A stretch of DNA of 64,000 bases from Moringa oleifera (taxonomy: Eukaryota; Streptophyta; Magnoliopsida; Brassicales; Moringaceae), in the NCBI GenBank assembly GCA_021397835.1, contig JAJFZO010000165.1:372001-436000 (forward strand). Direction: 5' to 3'. Below are positions 38,242 to 48,905 of this stretch, piece after piece. Position 1 is the stretch's first letter. Every line of letters starts with the position of its first letter. The notes beneath the pieces are model-generated. The model saw nothing but the letters and a program-made list of their open reading frames with translations. It made no database searches and was not told the DNA's origin. Made by a program: the position numbers and the translations under genes.

Positions 38242-38861
38242 TGATATCGTATTTTGAAAGAATAATAATAGGACTAAAAATGATGTAATTTAGTTCAAAA
38301 TTTTGTTTGGAGAGTACAAACACAAGTTTGAATAGATTTGAATGAAAATAGAAAATAAAAGGCTCACTACCAAGTTTAACATCAAATAGATATAAAAAAT
38401 TACTACTCTAAGGATAATAAACAAGTATACAAAAACCTTGCAACTTACCATTCAAAGAAAAATATATAAACACTACTGTAAGAGATGCTGAGATGTTCCT
38501 CACCACTCAGTGGCTCCCAACCAAAGCAATATAGAGATAAAAGAGAGAACTTAAAGAATTTCTATACATACAACTCAAGTCCAAGCTATCTTTTGAGTGT
38601 AAAGCATGAAAATAAATACTAGGGCATGGAATAACCCTCTATGCATTGGAATTTTGAAAATTAGCAAGTTTTGCTGATAAGTAAACCATTTAATGCATTT
38701 GTTTGAAAAAAAAAAACAAGTTTGGTAAGGTGCTATGCTAACTATCCACCACAAAGAAGCTTTCATAATCTCCTCCTTAGAAAATCTTTTAAAGGTGCAT
38801 GCCAACTGTCCTTCACATAACATCAAGGGAAAAATATGGTAACCTAACCACTCCTGTGTCA
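38242..38861 (-). mobile_element. LTR of the gypsy family, minus strand
   Basis: About 620 bp. The inner end reads TGATATC (38242) and the outer end CTCCTGTGTCA (38851-38861), the reverse complement of TGACACAGGAG. Both termini carry the TG..CA signature (TGACACAG to GATATCA). Two 63-64 bp units start near 38735 and 38799. No internal element sequence is attached, so it is a solo LTR or a remnant. Confidence 0.85.
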
Positions 38862-39001
38862 AAATCTCTAATTCCTAAACCATAAACACTAACTTTGAAC
38901 AGCTAAACACCAATCCCAAAACCCTAAATCCTAAATCTTGAATCACAAACCATAACCACAAAATCATAACATTTAATCCTTGAACTCCAAACTCAAGTTC
39001 A
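38862..39001 (-). repeat. C-rich telomere-like spacer between opposed LTR pieces
   Basis: About 130 bp of CCCTAAA variants separate the minus-strand LTR from the plus-strand integrase tail, so telomere-like DNA lies between two divergently oriented fragments. Confidence 0.75.
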
Positions 39002-39238
39002 AATGCTTATGAGATTGAGTTACTGGCTAATTATAGAGTTTCCCCAACGTTCAATGTCGCTAACTTAAGTCCATATCATGATGAGAGAGACATTGAAGAC
39101 TTAAGGACAAGTCTTTTTCAACTAGGGGAGATTGACACAGGAGTGGTTATATTACCATATCTTTTCCATCAAGCTATGTCAAGGATAGTTGGCATGCATC
39201 TTACTAATCTTCAAGAGGGATTAATTTCAGTCCATTAA
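39002..39238 (+). pseudogene. pol (IN): Integrase C-terminal tail running into the LTR
   Basis: The frame reads NAYEIELLANYRVSPTF, VANLSPYHDERDIEDLRTS and LFQLGE, the last residues of the family's integrase, and stays open across the LTR start (39133) to a stop at 39236. Comparison with 13265-13395 shows the same order. The 5' part of the protein is missing. The absence of stops here is notable beside the heavily broken copy at 12325-13365. A purine-rich tract CTAGGGGAGA (39122-39131) lies just before the LTR and probably served as the polypurine primer for plus-strand DNA. Confidence 0.75.
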
Positions 39239-39710
39239 CTTCATTTTTGTTAAACACATGCATTAAATGAGTTAGTTATCAGTAAAACTGATTGATTTTC
39301 GAAATCCCTATGCATGAAGGGCTGTTCCATGCCCTAGTATTTATTTTCTTACTTTAGACTTAGAATGCAGCTTAGACAAGAGTTGTATGTGTAGAAACCC
39401 TTTGAATTCTCTCTTTCATCTTTATATCTCTTTGGTTGGAAGCCATTGAGTGGTGAGAAACATTTTTTATCTATTTGGATGGTGTTTATATCTCTTTGAG
39501 TAGTGAGTTGTGAGGTTTATGTATCCTTGTTTATTGTCTTGTAGGTGGTGATTTGGTGTGTCTTTTTGGTGTTAAAGTTGGTGGTGAGCCTTTTTTCTCT
39601 ATTTTCATTCAAATCTATTCAAACTTGTGTTCATACTCCAAAAAAAAAAAATTTCAACAAAGTTACATCATTCCATTCCTAATATCGTTCCTTCAAAATA
39701 TGGTATTATT
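39133..39710 (+). mobile_element. LTR of the gypsy family, plus strand
   Basis: Starts TGACACAGGAGTGG directly after the purine-rich tract and ends in AAAATATGGTATTA, a changed form of the TATCA end. Length is about 578 bp. The landmark TTGGTTGGAAGCCATTGAGT lies near 39434. One unit of the 63-bp repeat is present (GGCATGCATC, about 39190). It gives the best view of the LTR start in this window. Confidence 0.85.
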
Positions 39711-39795
39711 TTTTTGTTTAAAGGTCAAGCTTTTTGATTTAAGGTTTTAATTGTTAGCATTTAAGCGATTTGTGTTATGGTGTAGGGGTCTTGGG
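39711..39795 (+). repeat. Short G-rich telomere-like tract
   Basis: TTTAAGG/TTTAGG-like units (GTCAAGCTTTTTGATTTAAGG) follow the LTR end. The same words follow the LTR end at 59838, showing that both sites derive from one ancestral junction. Confidence 0.7.
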
Positions 39796-42160
39796 TTAAG
39801 CTTAGCATAATTGAGCTCAAAATATAACTAGCCATATAATTAATATGATCCAAGATATGATTGGATCAATAATTAATTAGGCTTAGCATGTATTAGTTTG
39901 ACAAATAATTTAACCTAAGAAACGGGGCTGAGATATAATTGATCAAAGCTTTAATTACACTCAATATGATTGGATTCAATAGATAATTTCGCTTAATAAT
40001 AAATAATACTGCTTAAGATATAGCTATGTGTATCATGCATAGAATTGAGCCTAACTTTAGTTGAAAAATTAAGTGGATCATAAAATTAATTGAGCCTAAA
40101 ATGTAATTGAACCAAATCATTAGTTTCGGCCTAATAAAACATTTGTTTGAAACAAATCTCGAGTCTAACATTTAATTGAACCAAACCATTAATTTCGCTA
40201 AATTATTAATTGGATTTAAGATGTATTCGGGCCTAATAAAAACTGAGATTTTATATTATTAAATCTAACAACAAATTAATCCTAAAAATATATTAGGTTT
40301 GCCAATTCATTGGATTAAATAGTTAACTGAGCTTAGCATTTAATTTAATTTAATACTAAATTATTAAGCTTAATAAATAATTAGGTTTAATATACAATTA
40401 GATTAAATAAAATGTTGTACCTACTATATAATTCAGCTTAACAAATAATTTAGTCTAATAATTAATTGAGTTTTTTATCTAAAAATTTGTTGAACTTATT
40501 AACTAATGTGGCCTAAGAAAAAGTTGAGCTGCATATATAATTGGGTCTAACGTGTATTTGAACTCAATTATTTACTTGATTTAAGATATAATTGAGCTTG
40601 AGATATAATGAAGTTTAAATAATTAAGTAAACCTAACAATTAATATAACTAGCCTAACTTATTGAGTTCAAGATTTAATTGTAATAAAGAATTAATTGGA
40701 AGATTTAGTAAAGTCACATTGAAGATTGAGCTTAATAGATAATTAGGGGTCATAAATAGTTGGACCTAAAATATAATTGGATTTAAAATTTAATAGACCC
40801 TAAGATATAGTTGGATGTAGTATGCTTAAACCTAATACAAAAATTAAGCCTATTAATGAATTAAGCCTAAGATATGATCGTATACAAATTATAATTGAAC
40901 TTAAGATCTAATTGAGCATAATAACTAAGTGGGCTTAGTATTAATCAGTCCTAAAAATTAATTTGATCTAATGAATAATTGAGTCAAATGTGTAATTAAG
41001 TTTAATAATTCATTAGGTCTATCAATTTGTTGGGTTAAATAATTAATTAAGTCTAGAATTTAATTATATTTAATAAAAAACGAGGCTTAACATATCATTC
41101 AACTTAATAAATTAATTGAATCTAATATATAATTATGTTTAATAAAATATGAGACCTAAGATTTAATTAAGCCGAATAATTTATTAAATCTAGCAAATAA
41201 TTTGATTTAACATTTAATTGAGCTTAATAATTTATTAAATCTAGCAAATAATTTAGCTTAACATTTAATTGAGTCTAGTAATTAATTGGACTTAAGATTT
41301 AATTCAATAAAAGAATTAATTAGGCTAGGTTAAAAGTTGTTATTTGCATATAATTGGGCTTAAGATGTAAATGAATGTAACATTGAATAACCTAACAATT
41401 CATTCAGTGTAACAACTAATTGATCTTAATAATTAATTAAGTTCAATATTAACTATAAGTAAAATCTAATTAGGCCTAACATTTAATCAAATTTAATAAA
41501 AAATTTTATTTAATACATACTTAGGTCCAATAAATAACTAGGTAAATGATACTTAAATAATTAATCTTAAAATATAATTGGACTCAAGATTTAATTTAAT
41601 AGAAGATATAATTGGGTGTAACGTACATAAACCCTGTGATTGAACTTAGGAATGCATTGAATCTAGGATTTATAGTTGAATCCAAACTACAATTAAACTT
41701 ATGATATAGTTGAGCGTGATTGTTAATTGCATCTAACAATTATTAATTAGGCCTCAAAATTAATTAGATTTAATATTTAATCAAGTTAAATAAGATTAAT
41801 AATTAATTTGACTTAGTAATTCATTAAGCTTAACAACTAATTAAGCTTAACATTTTATTAGATATAATAAAATAAAAAAGGTTTAGTGTAAAATTTGATT
41901 AATAAATAATTAGTCTTAATAATTAGGCCTAAAGCCTAAATTGGGCTAATAAATGTGGACTTGAGATTTAATTGTACTTAAGAATTAGGCTTGAGATATA
42001 ATTGGGGTTAACAATTAATTGAGTCAAAAAATAATTGTACTTAAGATATAGTTAAGCCAAAATATTTAATTCCGCTTAATATATAATTGATTCTATTCAA
42101 TAATTGAACTTGATATATTATTGGGCCCAAGAATGAAATAGGCTTAATATATGATTGACC
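39796..42160 (+). repeat. 17-bp AT-rich satellite, plus orientation
   Basis: Matches 59932-62400 over its length and 6226-8185 over its first 1.9 kb, with shared words such as AAATATAACTAGCCATATAAT. Orientation flips at about 42160. Confidence 0.88.
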
Positions 42161-42740
42161 TTAACTCAATTATTTCTTAGAAATTATTTATTGTTAGGTC
42201 GAAATATCTATTGGACTCAATAATATTTTAAGTTTAATTAAAATTTGAGTTCAATTATATCTTAGGCTTAATTTGTGCCTAGGTTTAATTATTTTTTGAG
42301 CCAATGCATGCTAGGTCCAATTAATTACTAACTTTATTATTTTAAAATTCAATTAATTATTGGATCCAATTATATTTTTGATCTAATTTTAAATTAAGCT
42401 CATTAATTCTTAGTTCAATTTTATATTAAGCCTAATTATTTATTATGATCAATTATATATTAAACTTAATTTTTAATTGATGCAATTAATTCTTAGGTGC
42501 AATTAAATATTAACCTCAATTAAGTCTTTGTCTCAATTAATAATTAGGTTAAATTAATTTTTAAGCTCAATTACATCTTACACATTCTTAATTGTGGATC
42601 CTATTTCTTTCTTAAGGCTAATTATATGTTAGGCCCAATTAATGAAATCCAATTATTTACAAGGCATAATTATATATTAAGTTCAATTATCATTTTAGGT
42701 CTAATTATGTGTTAAGCCCAATTAATTACTAGGCATAATT
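42161..42740 (-). repeat. 17-bp AT-rich satellite, minus orientation
   Basis: Contains one copy of the recurrent module of about 550 bp (TTTTAAAATTCAATTAATTA near 42340, then CTTACACATTCTTAATTG near 42590). The matching stretch in the sister block is 62450-63010. Confidence 0.83.
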
Positions 42741-43556
42741 CGTTTCAACAGTGAAATGATTAAGCCTAATATTTTATTGTGCTTAATATATAATTGGCCC
42801 TAAAAAAATGAAATGATTCTCTTTAACAATTAAGCCCAACAATTCATTTGGCCTAAAGATTCATTGAGTTTGTTGGGTCAAACAATCAATTAGGCTCAAT
42901 ATTTATTTGGGTTTAATAAAAAAATAAAATTAATAAGAATTTGAGCTAATATATAATTGAGTGTAACAAAATTTTAGACTTTAGGATTAATTATTTTTAA
43001 TAATTAATTAGCCCTAAAAATAATGAGACCTAGCAATTAATTGAGGCTAGGTTAATTGTGTCAAGATTTAATCGAATTGTGATCAAGAATTAAATAGACT
43101 TAGTATATACTTAGGCTTAACTTATGATTGAGTATAAAGACAAAGTACTCTAGTAAATAATTGAGTTCAAAATATAAGTGGGTTTAAGTTTTAATTGGAT
43201 TTAATATATAATTGGACCCAATAATAAATTAAGCCTATGGTTCATGAGCTCAACAGATAATTGGATTTAAGATATATTTTACCCTTATAAAGAATTGGAC
43301 TTAATAGTAAATAATATCACTTAAGATATATTGGGTCTATTATACATGAGACTTGAAAATAATTCAGTTCAAAAAAAATTTGACCCTAACTTATATAAAT
43401 TTGGCATAAGAATTAATTAGACTATAAAAATTATTAGGCCTAATATGTAATTGAGCCTAACACTTAATTGGACCAAACAAATCATTACACTAAAAAATTA
43501 ATTGGACATTAAATTCAATTGGGCCTTAATAAAAAATTTGGCTTAATATATAATTA
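42741..43556 (+). repeat. 17-bp AT-rich satellite, plus orientation
   Basis: Matches parts of 4240-5340 and 29930-31020 (AATTAAGCCCAACAATTCATTTG). Its last 420 bp match 55335-55778. It ends at the orientation switch at 43557. Confidence 0.83.
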
Positions 43557-45590
43557 CTAAGGCCAATTATTTAGTGGGTTTATGCAAGCTACGACCAATT
43601 ATATATATATATATATGTATATATATATTAGTCCCAATTAAATTTTGGATCCAATTAATTCTTATTCATAATAAATCTTTAGACTAATTAATTATGAGGG
43701 TCATAAATTAATTCTTTGAACCAATTAATTGTTAGTTCCTTAGTTGTTAGGTCCAATTATATCTTTGACTCAATTAATTATTGGACACAAATATATTTTA
43801 GGCCCAATCATATATGAAGTTGAATTTGTTATTAGGCTTAATTAAATATTAGACTCAATTAATTCTTAGGCATAATTAATTTTTAGACCACTCACTTAAT
43901 TATTAAATATTTATTGTTAGGCTCAATTATGTCTTCAATCTAATATTTTATTTGGCATAATCATATATTAAGACTAATTATAAATTAAGCTTAACTTTTT
44001 ATTAAATCTAATTAAATTTAAGGTGTAATTAAACTTTTGACCTAACAAATTATTAGGCTCAATTACACATTGGGCTCACTATTATATCAGGCTCATTACA
44101 TTCTTATTAACAATTATATATTGAGCACAATTTTGACCTAGTTAAATTTTAAGTCAAATTAATCGCTTGCATCAATTACATATTAGGCCTAATTAAATTT
44201 TAGGCATCATTAATGCAAATTAGTCTCAATTTATGTATAATTTGGGCCTAATTGTATGTGAGATCTAATTTGTTCTCAAGTCCAAGTATTTGTTGGGCTC
44301 ATGCATGATAGTCTAATTATATCTTAATCCAATTAATTGTTGGGTTCATTTATATGTTAGGCTTAACTATGTATTAAGTCTATCTCATTCTTAGATCTAA
44401 TTATTTATTGTGATCAATTTATATATTATTTTTATTAGATCAAGTTAAATCAAGCGCAATTATATATTAAGTCAATTTATATACCAGGCCTAATTATATG
44501 TCAAGTGTAATTATAATTAGTCCATTATATCATAAACCTAATTGTACATGAGGCATAATTATATCATATGCCTAACCTTTTAGGCCAAACTAATTTTAAG
44601 TCTATATATCTTAACTCATGTTATTTATTAGGCCTAATTATATACATGGAATTATTTTTCGGATTCATGCATGCTAGGTCTAATTAATAATTAGCTTTAT
44701 TATTTTTAAATTTAATTAATTATTAGATCTAATTATATTTTAATCTAATTTTATATTAAGCTTATTTAATTCTTAGTCTTAATTATATATTAAGTCTAAC
44801 TATTGATTAGGATCAATTATATATTAAACTTAGTTTTTAATTGGACATAATTAATTTTTAGGTACAATAAAATATTAACCTCAATTAAGTCTTTGTCTCA
44901 ATTAATAATTAGGTTAAATTAATTTTTAGGCTCAACTACGTCTTACACATACTTTATTGTAGAGTCTACTTCGTTCTTAGGACTAATTTTATGTTTAGGC
45001 CCGATTAATTATTAGGCTTGATTAATGAAGTTCAATTATTTATAAGACATAATTATACATTAAGCCTAATTATTGATTAGGATCAATTATATATTAAACT
45101 TAATTTTTACTTGAGGCAATTAATTTTTAGGTATAATAAAAGATTAACCTCAATTAAGTCTTTGTTTCAATTAATAAATAGATTAAATTAATTTTTAGGC
45201 TCAATTACATCTTACACATACTTAATTGTAGAGCCTATTTCGTTCTTAGACCTGATTAATTATTAGGCTTGATTAATGAAGTTTAATTATTTATAAGACA
45301 TAATTATATATTAAGTTTAATTGTCATTTTAGGTCTAATTATACTTAAGTTGAATTCATTCTTCAACCCAATTATTTATTGGGCTCACGCATGCTAAGCC
45401 CAATTTGTTATCACAGGCAGTTATATCTCAAGGTTAATTAATTATTGGATCTAATTATATTTTAGATATAATTATTTATTTGACCTATTTCACTCTTAAG
45501 ATCAATTATATATTAAATTATATTATTTGTTAGGTCCAACTTAATTCGAAGTTTAATGAAAAATAATATTGTTTTCTCAAGAATTTGTTT
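43557..45590 (-). repeat. 17-bp AT-rich satellite, minus orientation
   Basis: Aligned with 55779-57450. Two copies of a roughly 271-bp segment lie in tandem (GATCAATTATATATTAAACT at 44812 and 45083). An imperfect AT run lies at 43600-43628. Confidence 0.85.
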
Positions 45591-46420
45591 TTAATATAAT
45601 TAGTTAATTATTAATTTTTAATGGTATTGCTGGCTCCCTTGATTTAATTATGCTTATGCATGTGAATACCAACCAAGTACACATAAAAAGAAAAAAAACC
45701 TTTAATTCTTATTGTAAATGGTTTATTTTAAAAATATTAAGTGATTAATATATATCATTATCATATTTGAAATTTTCAATTCAAAACAAATGAATTTGAA
45801 GAGCTAAATAGGGATTTTGCAAAATAAAAAAGTGGAACGAGGGTTATGAAAACCATATTTGAGTCTTTCATAATTTTGAAATATGAAGTGAAACAATTTT
45901 AAATATAAAATTAAATTAAATTATATTTTGAGTTTGAGATGATTAACTCAATAATACACTAATAGCAAGCTAATCAATGAACAACTAACTCTCTCTAACA
46001 CCAAAAAAAAAAAAAAAAGGTTTATACGACTTAATTTCAAAAAATTAAATGATATTATAGATCATTGGATTAGTGAAAATGGTTAATCTAATATTATTAT
46101 ATTTCTTTTTATATCCTTATTCTCATGTTTGATTGAAAGATAATATGCAAATTATTTAATTTTAAATTTAATTATATTTTATAAAAATTTAATTTAATTA
46201 ATTATATTTCATCAAAAATTGATTTAATTAATTATACTTTTTATATTACGTAATTTTATAGAGAATAAGGTTTAATAATTTAATAATTAATATTAGGATA
46301 AATGTCAAAATAAATTTTATACTATTCACATTTTTTAATCAAGTTCTTATAGTTTTTTCACACCAATTCTAAACATAAAATATCTAATTGATCTAAATTG
46401 ACTTACTTTTAATTTTTTAT
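45591..46420. repeat. Non-satellite AT-rich segment, duplicated at 57451-58225
   Basis: The 17-bp period disappears and the sequence (ATGGTATTGCTGGC, GTGAATACCAACCAAGT, AATACACTAATAGCAAGCTAATC) is shared in order with 57478-58215. It shows no coding frame or recognisable transposon ends. It may be an old non-autonomous transposon or an intergenic fragment carried along by the duplication. Confidence 0.7.
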
Positions 46421-47110
46421 ATAAAAGCAATTCAAATTGGTGATTTTGTACAACGGATTTTAATTTTGTAACAAACACAAAAAAATATACAATAAAAAAG
46501 TCAAAATTTTTGAGTATCCAAAATATATATTTTAAAATTTTTATATTAATTTTTTTAAAAAAATCATGAAAATAACTTTACTGCTAAAAAAATTTTAAAC
46601 ATTTTTTTTATGGTAGCTTGAATATTTATTTATATTTTTAAAAATTTCAAGGCATATTTCACTGTACAATATATTATATTTGAATAATTTATTTAAAAAA
46701 ATTGAAAACAATATTTAATTTAGACTAAATTAAAAAGTTTATATGTAAAGTTGATTAAAAATATAAAAATTTGATTAAAAATCTCAAATAGTACTATTTA
46801 ATAAGTTTAAATATTTTAATATTATTGTAATATATGTTAAAATATTAAAGAAATAATATAAATTATGTAAAATAGTGTTACTTAAAACTTCATAATGATA
46901 AATAAATCTTTAGAATTAAAAAGTTACCAAACAAATTTTAATGAAATAGATTGTAAAATAAATTTAGCATATCTATTTTTAGTAAAACAAAATCTCCCAA
47001 TCAAATTAAGCTTCTTTCTCATTCAAGTTAAAAAAAAAAAAAAAATGAGATAAATCACCTAAGTTTCAATATACTCTAACATCATGCTACAAAGGTAATG
47101 CTTCTTTATT
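46421..47110. other. AT-rich non-satellite sequence, nothing recognised
   Basis: About 700 bp with many A and T runs and no 17-bp or telomere-like period. It continues the segment at 45591 but has no counterpart at 58225, where the sister copy returns to satellite. I see no gene, tRNA or transposon signature. Confidence 0.5.
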
Positions 47111-47890
47111 ATATATAGTCCAATTCTATGTGAAGCCTAATTTTTTGTTAAGCCCAATCAAATCCTATACTTAATTGGTTATTAATTAATCCCAACGAGT
47201 TGCTAGACCAAATGAATTATTAAGTACAATTGATTGTTGGGCTTAATTATATATTAAGCCCAATTATATCTTAAGTTTAATTAAAATTTAAGTCCAATTA
47301 CATCTTAAGCTTAATTTGTTCCCAACTTCAATTATTTTTGGGCTCATACATGGTAGGTCCAATTAATTATTAGCCTTACAATTTTTAAATTCAATTAATT
47401 ATTGGATCCAATTATATTTTTGATATAATTTTATATTAAGCTCATTTAATTGTCAGTCTTAATTATATATGAAACCTAATTATTTATTAGGATTAATTAT
47501 ATATTAAACTTAATTTTTAATTGGACTCAATTAATTCTTAGGTACAATAAAATATTAACCTCAATTAAGTCTTTGTCTCAATTAATAATTAGGTTAAATT
47601 AATTTTTAGGCTCAATTACATTTTACACATACTTAATTGTAGAGCCTATTTCGTTCTTAGGGCTAATTTTTTGTTCAGGCCTGATTAATTATTAGGCTTG
47701 ATTAATGATGTTTAATTATTTATAAGACATAATTATTTATTAATTTTAATTATCATTTTAGGTCTAATTGTATCTAAGCTAAATTCATTCTTCAGCCCAA
47801 TTATTCATTGGGCTCACGATTCCTAAGTCTAATTTGTTATTAAATGCAGTTATATCTCAAGGTTAATTAATTATTGGACCTAATTATTTA
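47111..47890 (-). repeat. 17-bp AT-rich satellite, minus orientation
   Basis: Shows the clearest 17-bp phasing in the window near 47238-47330, where five monomers follow without indels (AAGCCCAATTATATCTT and relatives). It includes another copy of the ~550-bp module. Confidence 0.88.
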
Positions 47891-47899
47891 TTTGGTTAG

Positions 47900-48000
47900 T
47901 CACTCGTAGATTCTAACTTGGATCTTTAGGCGAAATCCAAAACATTCAATTAATGAATCCATACTTTTTTCGGCGTTTTGCTCAAGCTCTACCAGTATAG
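47900..48000 (-). pseudogene. Short unidentified coding-like fragment
   Basis: A minus-strand open stretch of about 32 codons (ILVELEQNAEKSMDSLIE, then CFGFRLKIQ) ends at a stop at 47900-47902. The amino-acid mix looks protein-like and the DNA is richer in GC than its surroundings. I do not recognise the protein, and no start codon or clear splice site frames it. It may be an exon piece belonging with the fragment at 48514. Confidence 0.3.
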
Positions 48001-48240
48001 TTTTTTTATTTAAATAAAAATAATAATTTATTAATTAATTTTGTTATTTTTTAAATTAAGATATTTTTAATTTCATAATAAAAATTTTAAAATATTTAAT
48101 TTAATCAAAAATATAAACAATTTAAAATTCAAAATTTATTTAACAAATTTTAATAAATTAAAAACACAAATAAAAATTATAAGGTTACAAATATATTTAA
48201 AAATAATATTAATAATTATAATTTAGTAATTAATTTATAT
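48001..48240. other. AT-rich spacer
   Basis: Very AT-rich, with runs of A and T and no satellite period. Nothing recognised. Confidence 0.5.
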
Positions 48241-48905
48241 TAATGCTTACTATTGTTGACTATGGAAGCCAATGGAGGGTAAGATTCTAACAGGATCTAA
48301 CACCTACTAGAAGCTGCAAGAACATTGGTGTCTAAAAGTTGCAAATGATCTCCAATGTGCAAGATAAGCCATGGAACCCTGGTTTAAAGATGAACATACA
48401 ATCGTTATCAAGATAATGATGATGATAAAGACAAAGGATGGTAATGATGTTTTTGAATTCTGGTCCTTTTGAATTGCACTTTGATGTTCTTTAAGAATGA
48501 TTGGTAAGACAGTCTACTTAGCCATGAGCCAATCCACTATAGTTGAATCATGGGAAATTTCTATCGTGCCTTGTGAAGGTCCACACTCAACAGAACCCAC
48601 ATTGTGGGCGCGAAGTAAATGTTTTGTTGCCATGCTTACTGCCTGTAAGGTCTCCAATGAATGATTATACGATGTGATTTGATGAGAAAGCAATGGGTTT
48701 TGCTTCTGAGTGAGGAGTTCATCTCGCACAGAGGGATAGTAAATGACAAGGCAATTAGAGCGAGAACAGCCTGATCTAGATTCGAAAATCTTGAATTTGG
48801 TAATGGTATCTCTGAAACTCGAAAATGAAAGAGACTATAAGATACACAGCCCTGTACCAGTCATGATGGAGGTCCAGTGGTCCTAATCATTTTCATGGAT
48901 ACGAC
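48241..48905. other. Low-copy, GC-richer island holding a gene fragment
   Basis: About 665 bp differ sharply in composition from all surrounding DNA and have no second copy in the window. It looks like captured genic DNA: one protein-like exon on the minus strand (48514-48834) flanked by non-coding, possibly intronic sequence. Satellite resumes at about 48906. Confidence 0.6.
48514..48834 (-). pseudogene. Protein-like exon fragment of an unidentified plant gene
   Basis: The minus-strand frame is open for about 106 codons from a stop near 48837 to a TAG at 48514. It contains the pieces FRDTITKFKIFESRSG, NCLVIYYPSVRDELLTQKQ, LETLQAVSMATKHLL and GTIEISHDSTIVDWLMAK. Composition and codon use look genuinely coding. 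A possible splice acceptor (GAGTTTCAG, about 48808-48816) precedes the RDTITK part, so the true exon may begin there. The only early start-like codon is a GTG, so this is not a complete gene. I do not recognise the family. The lone exon in satellite DNA suggests a captured or transposed fragment. Confidence 0.5.

Noticed and set aside
38138..38323. Minus-strand open frame of 61 codons
   Set aside because: It crosses from the LTR into telomere-like repeat; the GFxxLxFR-like periodicity comes from the repeat itself.
38575..38862. Minus-strand open frame of 95 codons
   Set aside because: It lies wholly inside an LTR in sense orientation; non-coding in this family as far as the other copies show.
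39553..39750. Plus-strand open frame of 65 codons
   Set aside because: LTR sequence with an A-rich run; no homologous open frame in the other LTR copies.
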